64,000 nt of DNA. Source: Gigantopelta aegis (Eukaryota > Mollusca > Gastropoda > Neomphalida > Peltospiridae). This document shows positions 24,201-36,333 of the stretch, piece after piece (the first letter of the stretch is position 1; each line of letters opens with the position of its first letter). The stretch lies in NCBI RefSeq assembly GCF_016097555.1, contig NC_054704.1, positions 76,619,638 to 76,683,637 on the forward strand, in the 5' to 3' direction. A program made the position numbers and the translations under genes. The notes beneath the pieces were generated by a model. The model worked only from the letters and a program-made list of their open reading frames with translations, made no database searches and was not told where the DNA came from.

Positions 24201-27200
24201 ATGTTACTCTCACTAATTATTTATTTGCAATCCCTAAAATGGTTGGTTCCAACATTTATAATGCTCGGAGCGTCTCCATGTTACATGACAGTTTGGGCAG
24301 GGTGGCGAGCCCTGACAGCGATTCTGCCGAGACGATACTATCGATTTGGAGACGACATCCTCTATTCGTCATACCAAAGATTTATTTTATTTTTCTTTGA
24401 AAACTGTACGGGCGTAGAGGTAATTGAAATGGGAAGCGTTAAACGATGTTTATATTCATAATACTGTTTGATGGAATGCCCCCACATTTTAGCAGCAACG
24501 ATGGTTTTTACATTTTTATACATGTATTTATATGTGTACGTGTGTTGCCCACGCCCCCCACGCCCCCTTCCCCCTTTTGGCACCTTCCTATTCCCGTGAT
24601 ATAACATAGATATATTAATTCAAGGGGGACTCTTTCCTTGCCATACTACAGTTAACCTGAAGATGACTTGCATGTCATTTGCCCTTAATTTTTAAAAGCC
24701 AACCTTATACAGACTAAATATCTAAGAATATGTTGAAGTTGGTGATATGATTATCATATTTTATAAAATGAAATGAGAAATGAACCTAAAGTGAAATTAT
24801 TGAAAATCATTTGTTGCCTTGGATGGGACAAGGTCACATTAACAAAATTGATTCTTCTTGGTTTACAGGGTACAATATCCCCGCCCCCATGTTTTTGTTA
24901 TTAACCAATAAATAACAAACTAAACAACATTTCTATTTCAGCTTTTCCTTTATGGAGATACTGACTGCATTGTAACACAGCAGAAGGAAAATGTCCTATA
25001 CATGTCCAATCACCAGTGTACAGGTACTTGTAGACCAGATTGAAACAAAAATTAACTTCATTGTAATTTTAGAAACTGAATCTGTCCTGGATAACATCAT
25101 AGGTTGCTAATGTGTCCCCAGGACACAGTCACTAGGACATAGGTTTAAACCTTTAATTGAATCTAAAAGTAGGTACTTAAAAATTCAATAATATTTCATA
25201 TTTTTATTTATATCTACTGCATGATGATACTATTGTAAATTAATAGAAAACTTCCTTTAAAACTGGAGTTGGTGCCTTTTTGTTACTGACATCCAATATG
25301 ATTTACAAATTATGTCACATCGTATTTGAAACATTACACAAGACTGCTGCAGCTTGTGCTTCTTAACGTTATGTAAATCCATGAAAGACTGTTAATCATA
25401 GATTTAAGAAAGTGTTGTTACGATGTTAAAAAAGCATAATAGAAGGTATGTAATAAATACAGAACTTCACATACTGTATGATACATTGTTTTTGCTTCCT
25501 ATTTATTGCACAATAACATACCACTCGACTGCCAAGTGGTCTTGTGGTATATATTATGGAGCAAAATAAACTTGTGCAATAAATAAGTGAAAACAACGTT
25601 TGTGAAGTTCTGTATATTTACTGCACGTCTTCTGTTTTCTAGTTGACTGGCTGGTGTGTGACATGGTTGCTGTGAGACAAGGCATGCTGGGTAATCTGCG
25701 ATACATTCTCAAGGATGGACTCCGATATTTCCCGATATATGGGTTTTATTTAGCACAGGTACATGTGTCTAGGTGTCTAGGATTAGTGTAATATTTAATG
25801 TACATATTGGAATTTAACAAAAAAGATAAAAAGCTTGATAGAGGTGAGCATGTTTATGTTTATGGTTGTTGTTATGGACAATCTCATTAAAACAATACTT
25901 TAAAAGGTTGTGGAATCTGGCTTCTTTTCATTTTTTTTCTCATTGAAACATAATATGATAAAAAAATATATGAGAAAAACATACACATCTGTATGGAATC
26001 TATGGCTTGGAAAAGTGCCCAACAGTATAGTTAATCTTTATTTTGGTTTTCCTTTTAGAATTTAATTATATTTTTAAAAACAATTGCATCTTAAAAATGT
26101 GAAATCACAATACTTTAGTTAACAAGAGAAGTCAGTTAACAACTTTTAATTTGTTAATTTAAAAAAACCTAAATTGTTACTGTTACCTTTTTAGCACGAC
26201 TCTCTATATGTGAAGCGAGGTGGCAAGTTTAATGTGGCTAGAGCAAATCGACAACTGGCTCGTCTCCGAGATGACAAAACACTGGTATGTAACATTAGCC
26301 AATGATTGGATTTCACATAATGGAAGCGCTTTAGTGATCATTTCAGCCAATGATTGGCAACATGTGAAAATAATATTAAATATTTTAATTTTTAGATCTG
26401 CAGAAATAAATATATATTCAGTCTGGTATTTGAAATCAATTTTGTATAGAATTGTATATTTTGTTTACTGTCTAGCTTTATTGTATAACATGATCTAATA
26501 GAATTTGTTTAATTGAACATATTATGTGGGTCAATGATATTGTATAATGAGGGATATTATCATTGTGCACTGAAAAGTTTGCTTTGATGAATTTTCATGT
26601 AGTAATTGAAGAATTAGAATCAACAAAAAATAAAATGGTATACATTTGCATGTTGCGTTATTAATTTAACCGCGGAAATTATACTAACCCAAATAATTAC
26701 TAGTAAGTTGTCATATTAAGAAAAAGAACAAAAAAACCCCACAAGAATGAGAAGACAAATGTAACAAGGTACATTTACTCACAATAGTTGTATCATCAAT
26801 ATGGTAAATCAATAAATACAAAACACAACCAACTTTAACAAAACAAATAACAAAGTGTGTTTTGTTATTGTTACAGAATAGAATTTGGACAACATGCTTC
26901 TGACTCAGTACTGTTATTTTTAACTGGCCATTCAAAATAAGAGACACTGTTTTTTAATATTCTGATAAATATCAACAACAAGACGATAGCTTTTTTCAGT
27001 ACAGTGTATAAGAATAAAACAGCTGAGACATTTTTAACAAATAGCACAAGTGTTTGTCTTTATTTCTTCACACTTACTGGAGAGTTGATAGAACCACATT
27101 TGGGATTACATTCATTAATAATATGCGTCATGCGGTCACTCGTGGATAGGCCTAAAAGACGTGTCATTTTAGCACTTATCAGCCGAGTCGCTCAGAATGC

Positions 27201-30200
27201 CAATTTTTTATATATATATTTGTTTGCCCTCTGCAGAAATAAGAAGTGAGATGGCTGCATTTTCAATATTGCAAAAAAAAATTCTTGTGCATAATACCTG
27301 TTTTACAGTATGCTAAAACATATTTTGCCTCACAGAATAGTTTTTTGTTTTGTTTTTTACATTACTGATATAAACTTAATAAAAGTAAAAAAAAAAAAAA
27401 AAATTATTTTCCAGACATGGTTGATAATATTTCCTGAAGGGACTAGATTTAATCCTGAATTACCCGATGTCATAGAGAAAAGTCAGATGTATGCCTCTGA
27501 TGAAGGTATTAGTACTGATTATGGTTATTGGTTTATTTTGAGAAAATATTTACAACTTATAGTGGAGGGGTGCAGGAGAAAGAGATAATGTGATTTTTTT
27601 TTTTTTTAAAGTATTTAACACTTATGGTGGAGGAGAAAGAGACAGACAGAAAAAGAGATCAAGAAAGGTTGAGAAAGAAACCGAGATATAGAAATTGAGA
27701 GAAAGAAAGAATGAGAGAGATTTGGGAAGCGTGCTTCAATCACATAGGTAGCTCATACTGAAAAATAGTCCGACATCACCTCTCCATTGAGCAATTAGAA
27801 CTCACTCTGAAGATAGCTGGTACCAGGACAGGCCCGTAACAAGCGTGTCAGTTGAGTGGGATCGACTTTGAGTCAGACGGAACTCGCGTGGAAGGCATAG
27901 CCCAACATGGCGAAGCCCGTGGTGGGGGGCATGGGTGTTTCCCAGAAATATTTGGAATATTGATCCTTCTTTAGTGGTCTCCTGACATGTTTTTTGCTGC
28001 TTTTGAAGGATTTCTAAAATCTTTTTGGTTTCATTTATAACATATGACACAGCCTGTGAAATAAACTACAGACAGGGTAACCTTACAGTAATATAATTGG
28101 TTTAGGCCTACAACTAAATTTTATCGACTAGTGTGTGTGTGCATAACGCACAGTGAAGCAGAGGATGATGAAAAGAAAAAAAGTATTATCAGCTTTTTGT
28201 TTTATAAATTATGCTTGTAAAATGCAGAAAATGGCATGTCAGGATATCTATTTTTATCAGTTTTCTGGGGGATCATGCCCCCACCCTTTAGAGTCAAACC
28301 AGTTCATTTAAAATTTTAAAAATAAATTGATAAATATTTAGGATATTATTGTATTTTGATATTTGCTGTTTCTAAAAGATGTATGAATCCTAACTAAAAT
28401 TACTGACTGAGATTTACGTTGCAGGTTACAAACCTCTTAACCACGTTCTAACACCACGGTACAAAGCAGTGCAGGTGTCACTCGAACAGATGAGGAGTAT
28501 AATCAGTGCCGTTTATGATGTCACGATTGCCTACAGCAACACCCAGAATGAAGAAACCGATGAGAGAGTTGCCTCCCCTGGAATGATAGGTATGGCATTC
28601 TCTTGTTTGGTTTGACTGTATTAGAGTTGTATGCAGAATGTAATTAAAAAGTGGGTGGGAAAATAGAGTAGAGTGTTATGCTGGAGATGAATGTGAAGGT
28701 CGGAGAACAACTTTAGAAACAAGTCTCCAAAAACTAAAAAAAAATGAAGGACTGTACTAGTTATATTCTGGCCTACAGTTATGCAGAGCTTTCTCTGGGT
28801 GATTAGAAAATTTCACCAAATTATTGAAAAAATGGAAAACCTATAGTAATTTTCCAACAATATTTGTTTAATTATCACACAATTTTTTTTCGTCAAATTA
28901 AAATAAACTATTCTTAAAATTCGCAATTGGCGAATTTGGCGAATGCCAGAGCTAGCCCTGGTTATGTGGTTACAAACTGTATAGTAACATTTTGCTATAA
29001 AATTAGTGGATTACAGTCTATAATATTAATATTTCAGCCTAAAATTAGTTATTACAGCAGGACTTCTAAAATTTTTACAAAATCCACTAGCCATGGGATC
29101 AGTGATTTTAAAAATTTACTGGCCATGATTTAAAATTCACTAGCCCTACTTTACTTAATACAAGTTTACTAATAGTAATAATCCAGATATATATGTTACC
29201 TAAAGAGGGAGGTAGTATAGAGATTAAAAACACCAAGATGTGGGGGTTTGGGTGCACTCAGGGTATTAATATTTACAAAATAAGACTTAAATGCAGCATT
29301 TGACAGCTTTTGTTTTCACTAGCCATCATGCATGGCAATAGTAGTTATTTACTAGCTCGACACTGAATATCACTAGCCATGGGAGTGGGGCTACCATAAT
29401 CTAAAAGCCCTGTACAAACTATATTGTAATAGTGTGGCCTAAAATTGGGTGATTACAGACTATATTATAATAGTATGGCCTAAAATTAGGTGATTACAGA
29501 CTATATTATAATAGTGTGGCCTAAAATTAGGTGATTACAGACTATATTATAATAGTATGGCCTAAAATTAGGTGATTACAGACTATATTATAATAGTGTG
29601 GCCTAACATTAGGTGATTACAGACTATATTATAATAGTGTGGCCTAACATTAGGCGATTACAGACTATATTATAATAGTGTGGCCTAAAATTAGGTGATT
29701 ACAGACTATATTATAATAGTGTGGCCTAAAATTAGTTATTACACACTATATTATAATAGTTACAGACTATATTATAATAGTGTGGCCTAAAATTAGGTGA
29801 TTACAGACTATATTATAATAGTATGGCCTAACATTAGGTGATTACAGACTATATTATAATAGTATGGCCTAAAATTAGGTGATTACAGACTATTATAATA
29901 GTGTGGCCTAACATTAGGTGATTACAGACTATATTATAATAGTGTGGCTTAACATTAGGTGATTACACACTATATTATAATAGTGTGGCCTAAAATTAGT
30001 TATTACACACCATATTATAATAGTGTGGCCTAAAATTAGGTGATTACGCACTATATTATAATAGTGTGGCCTAAAATTAGGTTATTACAAACTATTATAA
30101 TAGTGTGGCCTAAAATTAGGTGATTACAGCTATATTATACTAGTATGGCCTAACATTAGGTGATTACAGACTATATTATAATAGTGTGGCCTAAAATGTG

Positions 30201-32367
30201 TGGGCAGATATAGCTCAGTTGGTAGTGTGCTCGTTTGAGGTGCTTGCTTTGAACCACCTCAGTAGACCCATTCTTTGATTGAGTTTTTTTCCATCCACCC
30301 AGTACTCCATGTCTGGTAAACAGAGGCTGTGGTATGTGCTGTCCTGACTGGGAAAATACATATCAAAGATCCCTTGCTGCTAATGGAAAATTTGAGCAGG
30401 TTTCCTGTGAGACGTATGTCAAAAATAACCTAATGTTTGACATTCAACAGCTGATGATGAATAAATCAATGTGCTCAAGTGGTGTTGTTAAAACGAAAAC
30501 AAACTTTAAAATTATATGGTTACAAACTGCATTAGTAATATTCTAGGCTTAGAATCTTTAATCACTGGTAAAACCAGTATTGTTCTGATTTAAAATTATC
30601 TTGACTTAATTAACAAGATCAAAACCTACTTGCAAATTTTCATGGTTTCTATTGTTTTGGTTCAAAACGAACTTAACTTATTTAACAAGATTCTCACCAA
30701 AACTTATCTGCAATTTTTCAGAGTATATGTTCTTAACTTAATTAACAAGATTCTCACCAAAACGTATCTGCAATTTTTCAGAGTTTCTGTTCTTGTTCAA
30801 AACAATTTCAGCTTAATTAAGAAGACTATCACCAAAACCTCCCTGCAATTTTTCAGAGTTTCTGTCCGGCGCATCCCGTCAGATTCACGTTCACTTGAAG
30901 AGGATCGACATCCGTGACGTGCCCGAGGATGAGGAGGAGCTGCGTCACTGGCTCATGGATAGGTTTCAGCAGAAAGAAAAGTGAGTTCGAAGAAACCCCA
31001 GTAACATTTGAACATTCAACATGACTTCAGAATCTCACTGAGATTAAAGAGCGGGACGTAGCCCAGTGGTAAAGCGCCCGCTCGATGTGCAGTCGGTCTG
31101 GGATCGATCCCCCGTAGGTGGGCCCATTGGGCTATTTCTCGTTCCAGCTAGTGCACCACGACTGGTATATCAAAGGCAGTGGTATGCACTACCCAGTCTG
31201 TGGGATGGTGCATATAAAAGATCCCCTGCTGCTAATAGAAAAGAGTAGCCCATGAAGTGGTGACAGCGGGTTTCCTCTCTCAATATCTGTGTAATCCTTA
31301 ACCATATGTCTGACGCCATATAACCATAAATAAAATGTGTTGAGTGCATCGTTAAATAAAACATTTCTTTCTTCTTCTTTTTTTCACAGTTAATTTTGTT
31401 TGTAATCCAGTGACTAAAGATTGGACTTTCAAAGTTTATCATGTTTTTGTATTCATTGAAGGGATGTAATTTTATTTTATTTGATTTGTTTTTGTGTTTA
31501 GAAGAACAAATCTACATTTGTTTTTTCAATCAGTGTGAAATTTAAATCGATTAGTTCACAGTGTGATATATCTTGTATTATTTGTTACACATATTTGATC
31601 ATTATTATCCACATAGTTCAAGATATCCATGTGTGTCATAATGATTTCACGTGCACTGCGAATGATGTAATTTTGTGAAGCGACATCATAACTTAATGTG
31701 GCTTGGACAGTGTAAACGCATATCGAAATGACGTCATTTCAGAAAATGACGTCATTTGTGGTCTCTTTTTAGTTACGTTTGAAATGTTTTAATATGGTCC
31801 TAGCTTGTTATTCATAAAATTAATATTTGGAATAATGAGGATAATAAAGAAATTATTACTCACATGTGAATCGTACTGATTTTACGAAACTCATGTCAGG
31901 ATTCATGTAAAATAATCCTGACATTTGTTTCGTAAAATCAGTACAACACACAAGCTCATATAATAATCTCTATTTATCACAGTGTGATGTATTGTTTATC
32001 ATATATTTATTACACATACTTTACCATTGTGTATGGGTAAGTGACTAGGGTGTTAATTTATCTATCTTAGTATTTGTATTGTACAGCATTTCCATTGAAC
32101 AAATATATTTCTTATTTTCACTTTCTAAAAAAAAGTTTTTAATTTCTTTTCAGATTGCTTTCTCATTTCTATTCTGAGGGTTCAAAACAATTCCCAGGAT
32201 ATCCAATAAAATCGAAACTTGGATTGACACCCACATTACCATCACTTATAATATGGGGTGGATTGCTAGCTGTATCACTTGCCACTTCCAAGGGCAGAAC
32301 CTACCACTGGCAGTCGTTTCTGGGATTCAGCGTTTTAGGTTGTATATGGATGAGCATAAGGAGTTGA
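24201..32367 (+). CDS. AGPAT5: 1-acyl-sn-glycerol-3-phosphate acyltransferase epsilon (AGPAT5 orthologue)
   Basis: Exons 24201-24419, 24942-25023, 25643-25758, 26195-26284, 27415-27505, 28425-28589, 30857-30980 and 32154-32367 join in phase into 366 residues; the human protein has 364. The start MLLSL matches the family start. The enzyme moves an acyl group from acyl-CoA to lysophosphatidic acid, giving phosphatidic acid, at ER or mitochondrial membranes. Motif I is NHQCTVD (His97, Asp102, the HX4D catalytic pair). Motif III is FPEGTRFN (Glu177 to Arg180), which binds the acceptor. YGFYLAQ and VKRGGKF before it correspond to motif II. Residues about 12-35 and two stretches in the last exon (SLIIWGGLLAVSLA, FLGFSVLGCIWMSI) are hydrophobic and fit the N- and C-terminal membrane segments of the family. 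All catalytic residues are present and no break is seen. Introns carry an inverted-repeat element next to exon 3, a 41-bp satellite, SINEs, and tandem copies of the exon 7 acceptor. Confidence 0.96.
25446..25624. mobile_element. Inverted-repeat element ending next to AGPAT5 exon 3
   Basis: GTAATAAATACAGAACTTCA at the left mirrors TGAAGTTCTGTATATTTACT at the right. Inner parts also pair (TATTTATTGCACAA / TTGTGCAATAAATA; CACTCGACTGCCAAGTGG in the middle). Its right edge is about 18 bases from the exon 3 start, so the acceptor pyrimidine tract lies just outside it. Confidence 0.78.
25759..28424. other. AGPAT5 introns 3 to 5 around exons 4 and 5
   Basis: AT-rich intron sequence, with a purine-rich GAGA stretch at 27610-27730. 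No further gene or clear repeat is seen. Confidence 0.5.
29408..30196 (+). repeat. 41-bp satellite array, about 19 units, AGPAT5 intron 6
   Basis: The unit joins ACTATATTATAATAGTGTGG with CCTAAAATTAGGTGATTACA and a final G. Units vary at a few positions (GTG/TAT/ACA). Shorter units and one unit broken near 29747-29765 suggest unequal crossing over. Upstream from 28968 the same motif is present in eroded form. Confidence 0.93.
30197..30506 (+). mobile_element. SINE, AGCTCAGTTGGTA head, at the end of the satellite
   Basis: GATATAGCTCAGTTGGTAGT head, CCACCTCAGTAGACCCATTC body and GTGCTCAAGTGGTGTTGTTA tail. It follows directly on the last 41-bp satellite unit in AGPAT5 intron 6; a satellite-like piece (ATATGGTTACAAACTGCATT) follows it, so it may sit inside the array. 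Confidence 0.8.
30604..30869 (+). repeat. Tandem copies of the exon 7 splice acceptor region of AGPAT5
   Basis: Four diverged units of 60-75 bp contain TTAATTAACAAGAT, TCACCAAAAC and CTGCAATTTTTCAGAGTTTC. The last unit is the true acceptor (AG at 30855-30856) with the first bases of exon 7. Earlier AGs in the same setting are at 30720-30721 and 30780-30781; the first unit has CATGG in place of CAGAG. Confidence 0.88.
31049..31378 (+). mobile_element. tRNA-derived SINE, full length
   Basis: AGCGGGACGTAGCCCAGTGG head, CTGGGATCGATCCCCCGTAG box B region, GTCTGACGCCATATAACC and the (TTTC) tail are complete. It lies in AGPAT5 intron 7. Confidence 0.93.
31851..31970. repeat. Near-perfect hairpin in AGPAT5 intron 7
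   Basis: GTACTGATTTTACGAAAC...ATGTCAGGATT mirrors AATCCTGACAT...GTTTCGTAAAATCAGTAC around a 10-base loop (CATGTAAAAT). Confidence 0.8.
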
Positions 32368-32599
32368 TGAGCTGTGAACATTAAGATGAAAATGTGTGTG
32401 TGATACATATATATATATATGTAGTGCTGAGAAAAGATACGATAGTATGGATTAATATTGTAGAGGTGGATTAATTGTGTGATAATTATTTAGTGCTAAA
32501 ACTGATTACCGGTAGTTGGAATATGTACAGGTGGATTAAATCAAAAGTACCGTACTGATAGGTGACAATGAAGTATTAAAGGCTGGTGATAAATAGAAT

Positions 32600-32650
32600 A
32601 CTATATCTGTGACTGTTTGATACCATTTATCTTACAACTTGTATTTTAAA
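32600..32650. repeat. Single arm of the GATACCATTTATCTT element
   Basis: GAATACTATATCTGTGACTG and GATACCATTTATCTTACAAC match one arm only. Downstream of AGPAT5, probably in its 3' UTR. Confidence 0.55.
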
Positions 32651-32929
32651 GTGTGTGGTTATGCAGTAAAGCGTACAGTACACAACACAATAGTAAAATC
32701 AACTAGCCACCCATAGATGGTTTCTTAAAGTTGGTAAGACCCAATTGCTGGCTTGTGAAAATCCTGGTACACTTTACATTGGTTGCATAATTTACATACT
32801 GTCGGCTACCCTGTGAAACAGTCTGGAAACCTTTTAGCTGGCTACCTATGTTTCCAGTTGACTTTATTGTTGATTTGTACACTGTATATAAAATGTGATG
32901 TGTGTATGTGGACCAGAGAAAAAAGCTGA

Positions 32930-33005
32930 AAGAAATGTTTGACTGAGTGATGCACTCCACACATTTGTATTAAATGTTAGATGGCATCGGACATATCGTT
33001 AAGCC
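32930..33005 (-). mobile_element. SINE tail fragment beside a TTAA element
   Basis: GAAATGTTTGACTGAGTGAT and ATGGCATCGGACATATCGTT match the minus-strand SINE tail. It abuts the TTAA-type element at 33006. Confidence 0.55.
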
Positions 33006-33362
33006 CTAAAGTGACAGACCCTTGTTTATAAACACTAAGACACATTTTTAACCATTGGAACCATTTATGATAATTGAAATTGGACATTATTCAGTTCTGT
33101 ATCTCCAAAGTGATTCTGATCATCCTGGTGTTTCTAATACCATAAAATGCATTTTTGATATTTAAAAAAATGCACATACCTCTTGAGAAATAATGGTTAT
33201 GGAGATGATCTCTGTTCTATTATTCAAGGGTGTTTCCTGGTTTTAACATCACAGACTTTTGTTTCGCTCTATTGTAAATGTATCCAAATGTGTTACAGGG
33301 TTGTGATATTAACCAAACTTCGTGTTCATTTTCATGTTTGAAACTTGGGTCTACGACTTTAA
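33006..33362. mobile_element. TTAA-type inverted-repeat element, copy 3
   Basis: CTAAAGTGACAGACCCTTGT at the left and GGGTCTACGACTTTAA at the right; inner motifs CATCCTGGTGTTTCTAAT and AAAATGCATTTTTGATATTT. Diverged at both ends. Confidence 0.8.
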
Positions 33363-33937
33363 CCATATGACCTACGCCTTATAACTTAAGAACTACACAT
33401 GATGCGAGAAGAAGACTGGTGTATTAGAGCGTTGCAATGTGTTTGTGTGACATGAATACTATGAACAAAGATAACAGTAACTTATCTCATCCACTGATGG
33501 TTGGCTACATATGTGAAACTCCGTAAAAAGACCCATGATACAATTTCATTGATAGCCTCCCTCAAAATAAATGATTTATATGGTCAATTTTATTTACATG
33601 CCTCTATCCACATATTGTTCATGCACGTCTATCCCATGTCCAATCTCTGGCAAGGCCAGTGGCAGAGTATTAGACCAAGGGGTAATATAGTAAGCCTATT
33701 AAGTTTATCAGTTTCAGTACTTGGATGCATTAAGAGATTAGAACAATTTTAACTACGATGATTCATGTGATTTTGCTTCCAATGCCACTGTAGTGTAGTT
33801 GGTGGTAATTAATTTGATGGGCATGTCATTCCAAATTCCAAGGACAATTAAAACATTTTTGATAATAATTAACAGGATATTGATGAAACTTCTTTAAATC
33901 AAAGATAAAAGTTCCACCATTGTGTATGATTTTACTA

Positions 33938-33988
33938 TGGTGGATAATGTTATTATATTAAAGTGGATAATGTTATTATATTAAAGTA
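33938..33988 (+). repeat. Direct duplication of GTGGATAATGTTATTATATT
   Basis: The 23-base unit GTGGATAATG...ATTAAA is present twice, head to tail. Downstream of AGPAT5. Confidence 0.75.
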
Positions 33989-34317
33989 TCATTGTTACAA
34001 ATGCCATGTTTTGCTATTCTTACATTTATTTGTGATAAAGTTATTGATGCTACATATGTTTGCATAAATAAGTTAATATATATATGTAAGTAACATTCAG
34101 TATGGCTAAATGTCTGTCTTGTCTTGTAATAAATCTTATGAAATCGGTGAATTCACAAAGTCTGGCAGGTTGAATATCAGCAACTAGATAGGGCAGTCAG
34201 ATACAGTCGAGTTGCACAAAGACAGCAAACTTGTTGGCAACATCCACCTGGCATAACAGTATGGAGCGTTTGCCTCAACTGAAGGCACCCAGTTCATCAT
34301 CATCCTCTAAAGGTTAA

Positions 34318-34400
34318 AGTTTTTTTGTTTGTTTAACAACACCACTGGAGCACATTGATTAATTAGTGATCGACTATTGGATGTCAAACATTTGTTATAT
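34318..34400 (-). mobile_element. SINE tail fragment
   Basis: GTTTAACAACACCACTGGAG followed by CACATTGATTAATTAGTGAT is the reverse of the alternative SINE tail (…CTCTAGTGGTGTCGTTAAAC). Confidence 0.65.
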
Positions 34401-34651
34401 CATCCTCTAAACATTCACCAATATTTTATTTTTTTCTACTAGTAAATAACATTACGTAGTTGTAATTAGGTATATGCATGTAGTTCATGGTTTGTTTGCA
34501 TTTCAGAGCAAAATTTAATGGATAAATTTTGAAGAAAGCAGTCATTATTACCTTTTAATAGTAGTATACCAGTAATCAAAAGAATATATACTGAACAACA
34601 AAAGAAATGCAAAAAAAAAAATTCATGATAAATTAATTAGTAAATGGGCCT

Positions 34652-34948
34652 GGGGTGGGACGTAGCCCAGTGGTAAAGGGCTCACTTGATGCATGGTCGG
34701 TGTGGGATTGATCCCCATCGATGAGCCCATTGGGCTATTTCTCGTTCCAGCCAGTGCACCATGACTGGTATGTTAAAGGCCGTGGTATGTGCTGTCCTGT
34801 CTGTGGGAAAGTGCATATAAAAGATCCCTGGCTGTATTAGAAAAGATGTAGCAGGTTTCCTTTGATGACTACGAGTCAGAATTACCAAATGTTTGACATG
34901 ATTGATTAATCAATGTGCTCTAGTGGTGTCGTTAAACAAAATAAACTA
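34652..34948 (+). mobile_element. tRNA-derived SINE, full length, CTCTAGTGGTGTCGTTAAAC tail
   Basis: Head GGGTGGGACGTAGCCCAGTG, body GGGCTATTTCTCGTTCCAGC, tail AATGTGCTCTAGTGGTGTCG. Intergenic, downstream of AGPAT5. Confidence 0.9.
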
Positions 34949-35747
34949 AAATGGGCCTAAAATGTTCACTAGACATTGATAATTTTATAGATCGAAAAAC
35001 TTAACTTGAAGAATTTAAAATAAATTAAAGAAAACTACATTCTGCACTACAAGCATACTTGTTGCAAAGAATAAATATGTGTAATATAATCAAAATAGAT
35101 TGGCATTCCTTTTAATGAATTAAACTAGCTGCTGGCATTTGTAGGGCATCAATAATAATTATAATAGTAATTGGTCTTTGTTTAAGTAATTCCCTTTTTC
35201 ATTTTCAAAACGTCATCACGCGTTACAGTCAGATTATCCTCTACTTTTCAAGACTACAAAGTCATCCAGATTTCTTTGTTCATTCCTGCCTTTCGAGATA
35301 CATGTTCTAGATAGAGCATTGAAATCTTGTTCCGCCTACATATTTTTTCTTAAGATTGGCTCCCCCCCATCATTGGATTTAAAATTTTAAAAACTACTTA
35401 AAATAGGTAAAACTTGAACATAAAGTTGTATGCACTTATATGTGTTTTGTTTAGCAAATGTGACTAGTGAATATTATATGCCAGCAGTCACTAGGATCAT
35501 GTCCATTTATTTATTATACATATTAGCTATACTAACAGCTTGGTGTTCTTTCAGTTTGTATTTTATCATGTACTTTATTACAATTTTGTTTTACCAAATA
35601 CCAGACTTTACTATCATTTTTGTAATAATCTTAGTATATTACTTTATGCTATTGTATAACATGTGAATTTGTCTTGTCAATGTATCAGTATTGCCAGTTT
35701 AATGGTTTTAATATAGGTACCTACTTTGTTGACAATATTTAGATCAT

Positions 35748-35945
35748 CTTACACACTCGTTGGTGAAAACATTTTCGTTATTTTTTATAACAACTAATGT
35801 TAACGCATACATGTATGTGTGATAACAGTTTAAAGTCATGTGACTGGCTGCACCTAGGTGATGACCAGGTTACCAATGCCATATCATCCAATGAAAAAAA
35901 ACATGGCGGAAATCAGTGTGATCAACCTGACATTGATTTGTCTGT
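35748..35945. repeat. Interspersed repeat, copy 2 (GGTGATGACCAGG)
   Basis: TGGTGAAAACATTTTCGTTA, ACTGGCTGCACCTAGGTGAT and CATCCAATGAAAAAAAACAT match 7487-7690. An 83-codon frame over it is not a gene. Confidence 0.7.
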
Positions 35946-36052
35946 GATGCATAAGTTAGCTATAAGCACAAGGGCTGTAAAAAGAAATTTAGTAAAAAAA
36001 AAGAATATGTTTAAATTGGAGTTAAACCTGGTGTTGGAGGATATATAAGAAA

Positions 36053-36197
36053 TACAGTGAAACCTCTCAAAACCGGACACCTTTCATGGTCCCTTTTTAA
36101 ATATCTGCAGGAGAGAACCTCTGTAAACCAGATACCTCTTAAAACCAGACGTTTTACTTGGTCCTAAGCATGTCTGGTTTAGAGGAGTTTTACTGTA
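36053..36197. mobile_element. Pogo/Tigger-like short element
   Basis: TACAGTGAAACCTCTCAAAA mirrors TGGTTTAGAGGAGTTTTACTGTA (right end near 36175-36197). CAGTGAAACC ends with TA targets are typical of pogo-derived short elements. 145 bp, no coding. Confidence 0.8.
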
Positions 36198-36198
36198 G

Positions 36199-36333
36199 AA
36201 TACTATATTCATGTCTGGTAGATATCATTTATCTTGCAACTCATTTTTTTTATTATCCATCTTGCTTTCGCTTGTTAGTTTTAAAACAACTCATTTAAGA
36301 TAAATGGTATCTAACATCCACTCATGTAGTATT
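36199..36333. mobile_element. Short inverted-repeat element, sibling of 12086-12228
   Basis: AATACTATATTCATGTCTGG and GATATCATTTATCTTGCAAC mirror AAGATAAATGGTATCTAACA and ATGTAGTATT. It directly follows the pogo-like element at 36053-36197. Confidence 0.72.

Larger units (their letters stand above)
32368..36052. other. Downstream of AGPAT5, no host gene
   Basis: Apart from the SINE and inverted-repeat copies listed, this is AT-rich sequence. AATAAA near 34128 is a possible late poly(A) signal. Frames up to 83 codons show no family. Confidence 0.5.

Noticed and set aside
29408-30196. Possible CRISPR-like array
   Set aside because: The units are contiguous 41-bp satellite repeats without unique spacers, in an animal intron.
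35797-36048. 83-codon frame downstream of AGPAT5
   Set aside because: It starts in an interspersed repeat also present at 7487 and ends near another element.
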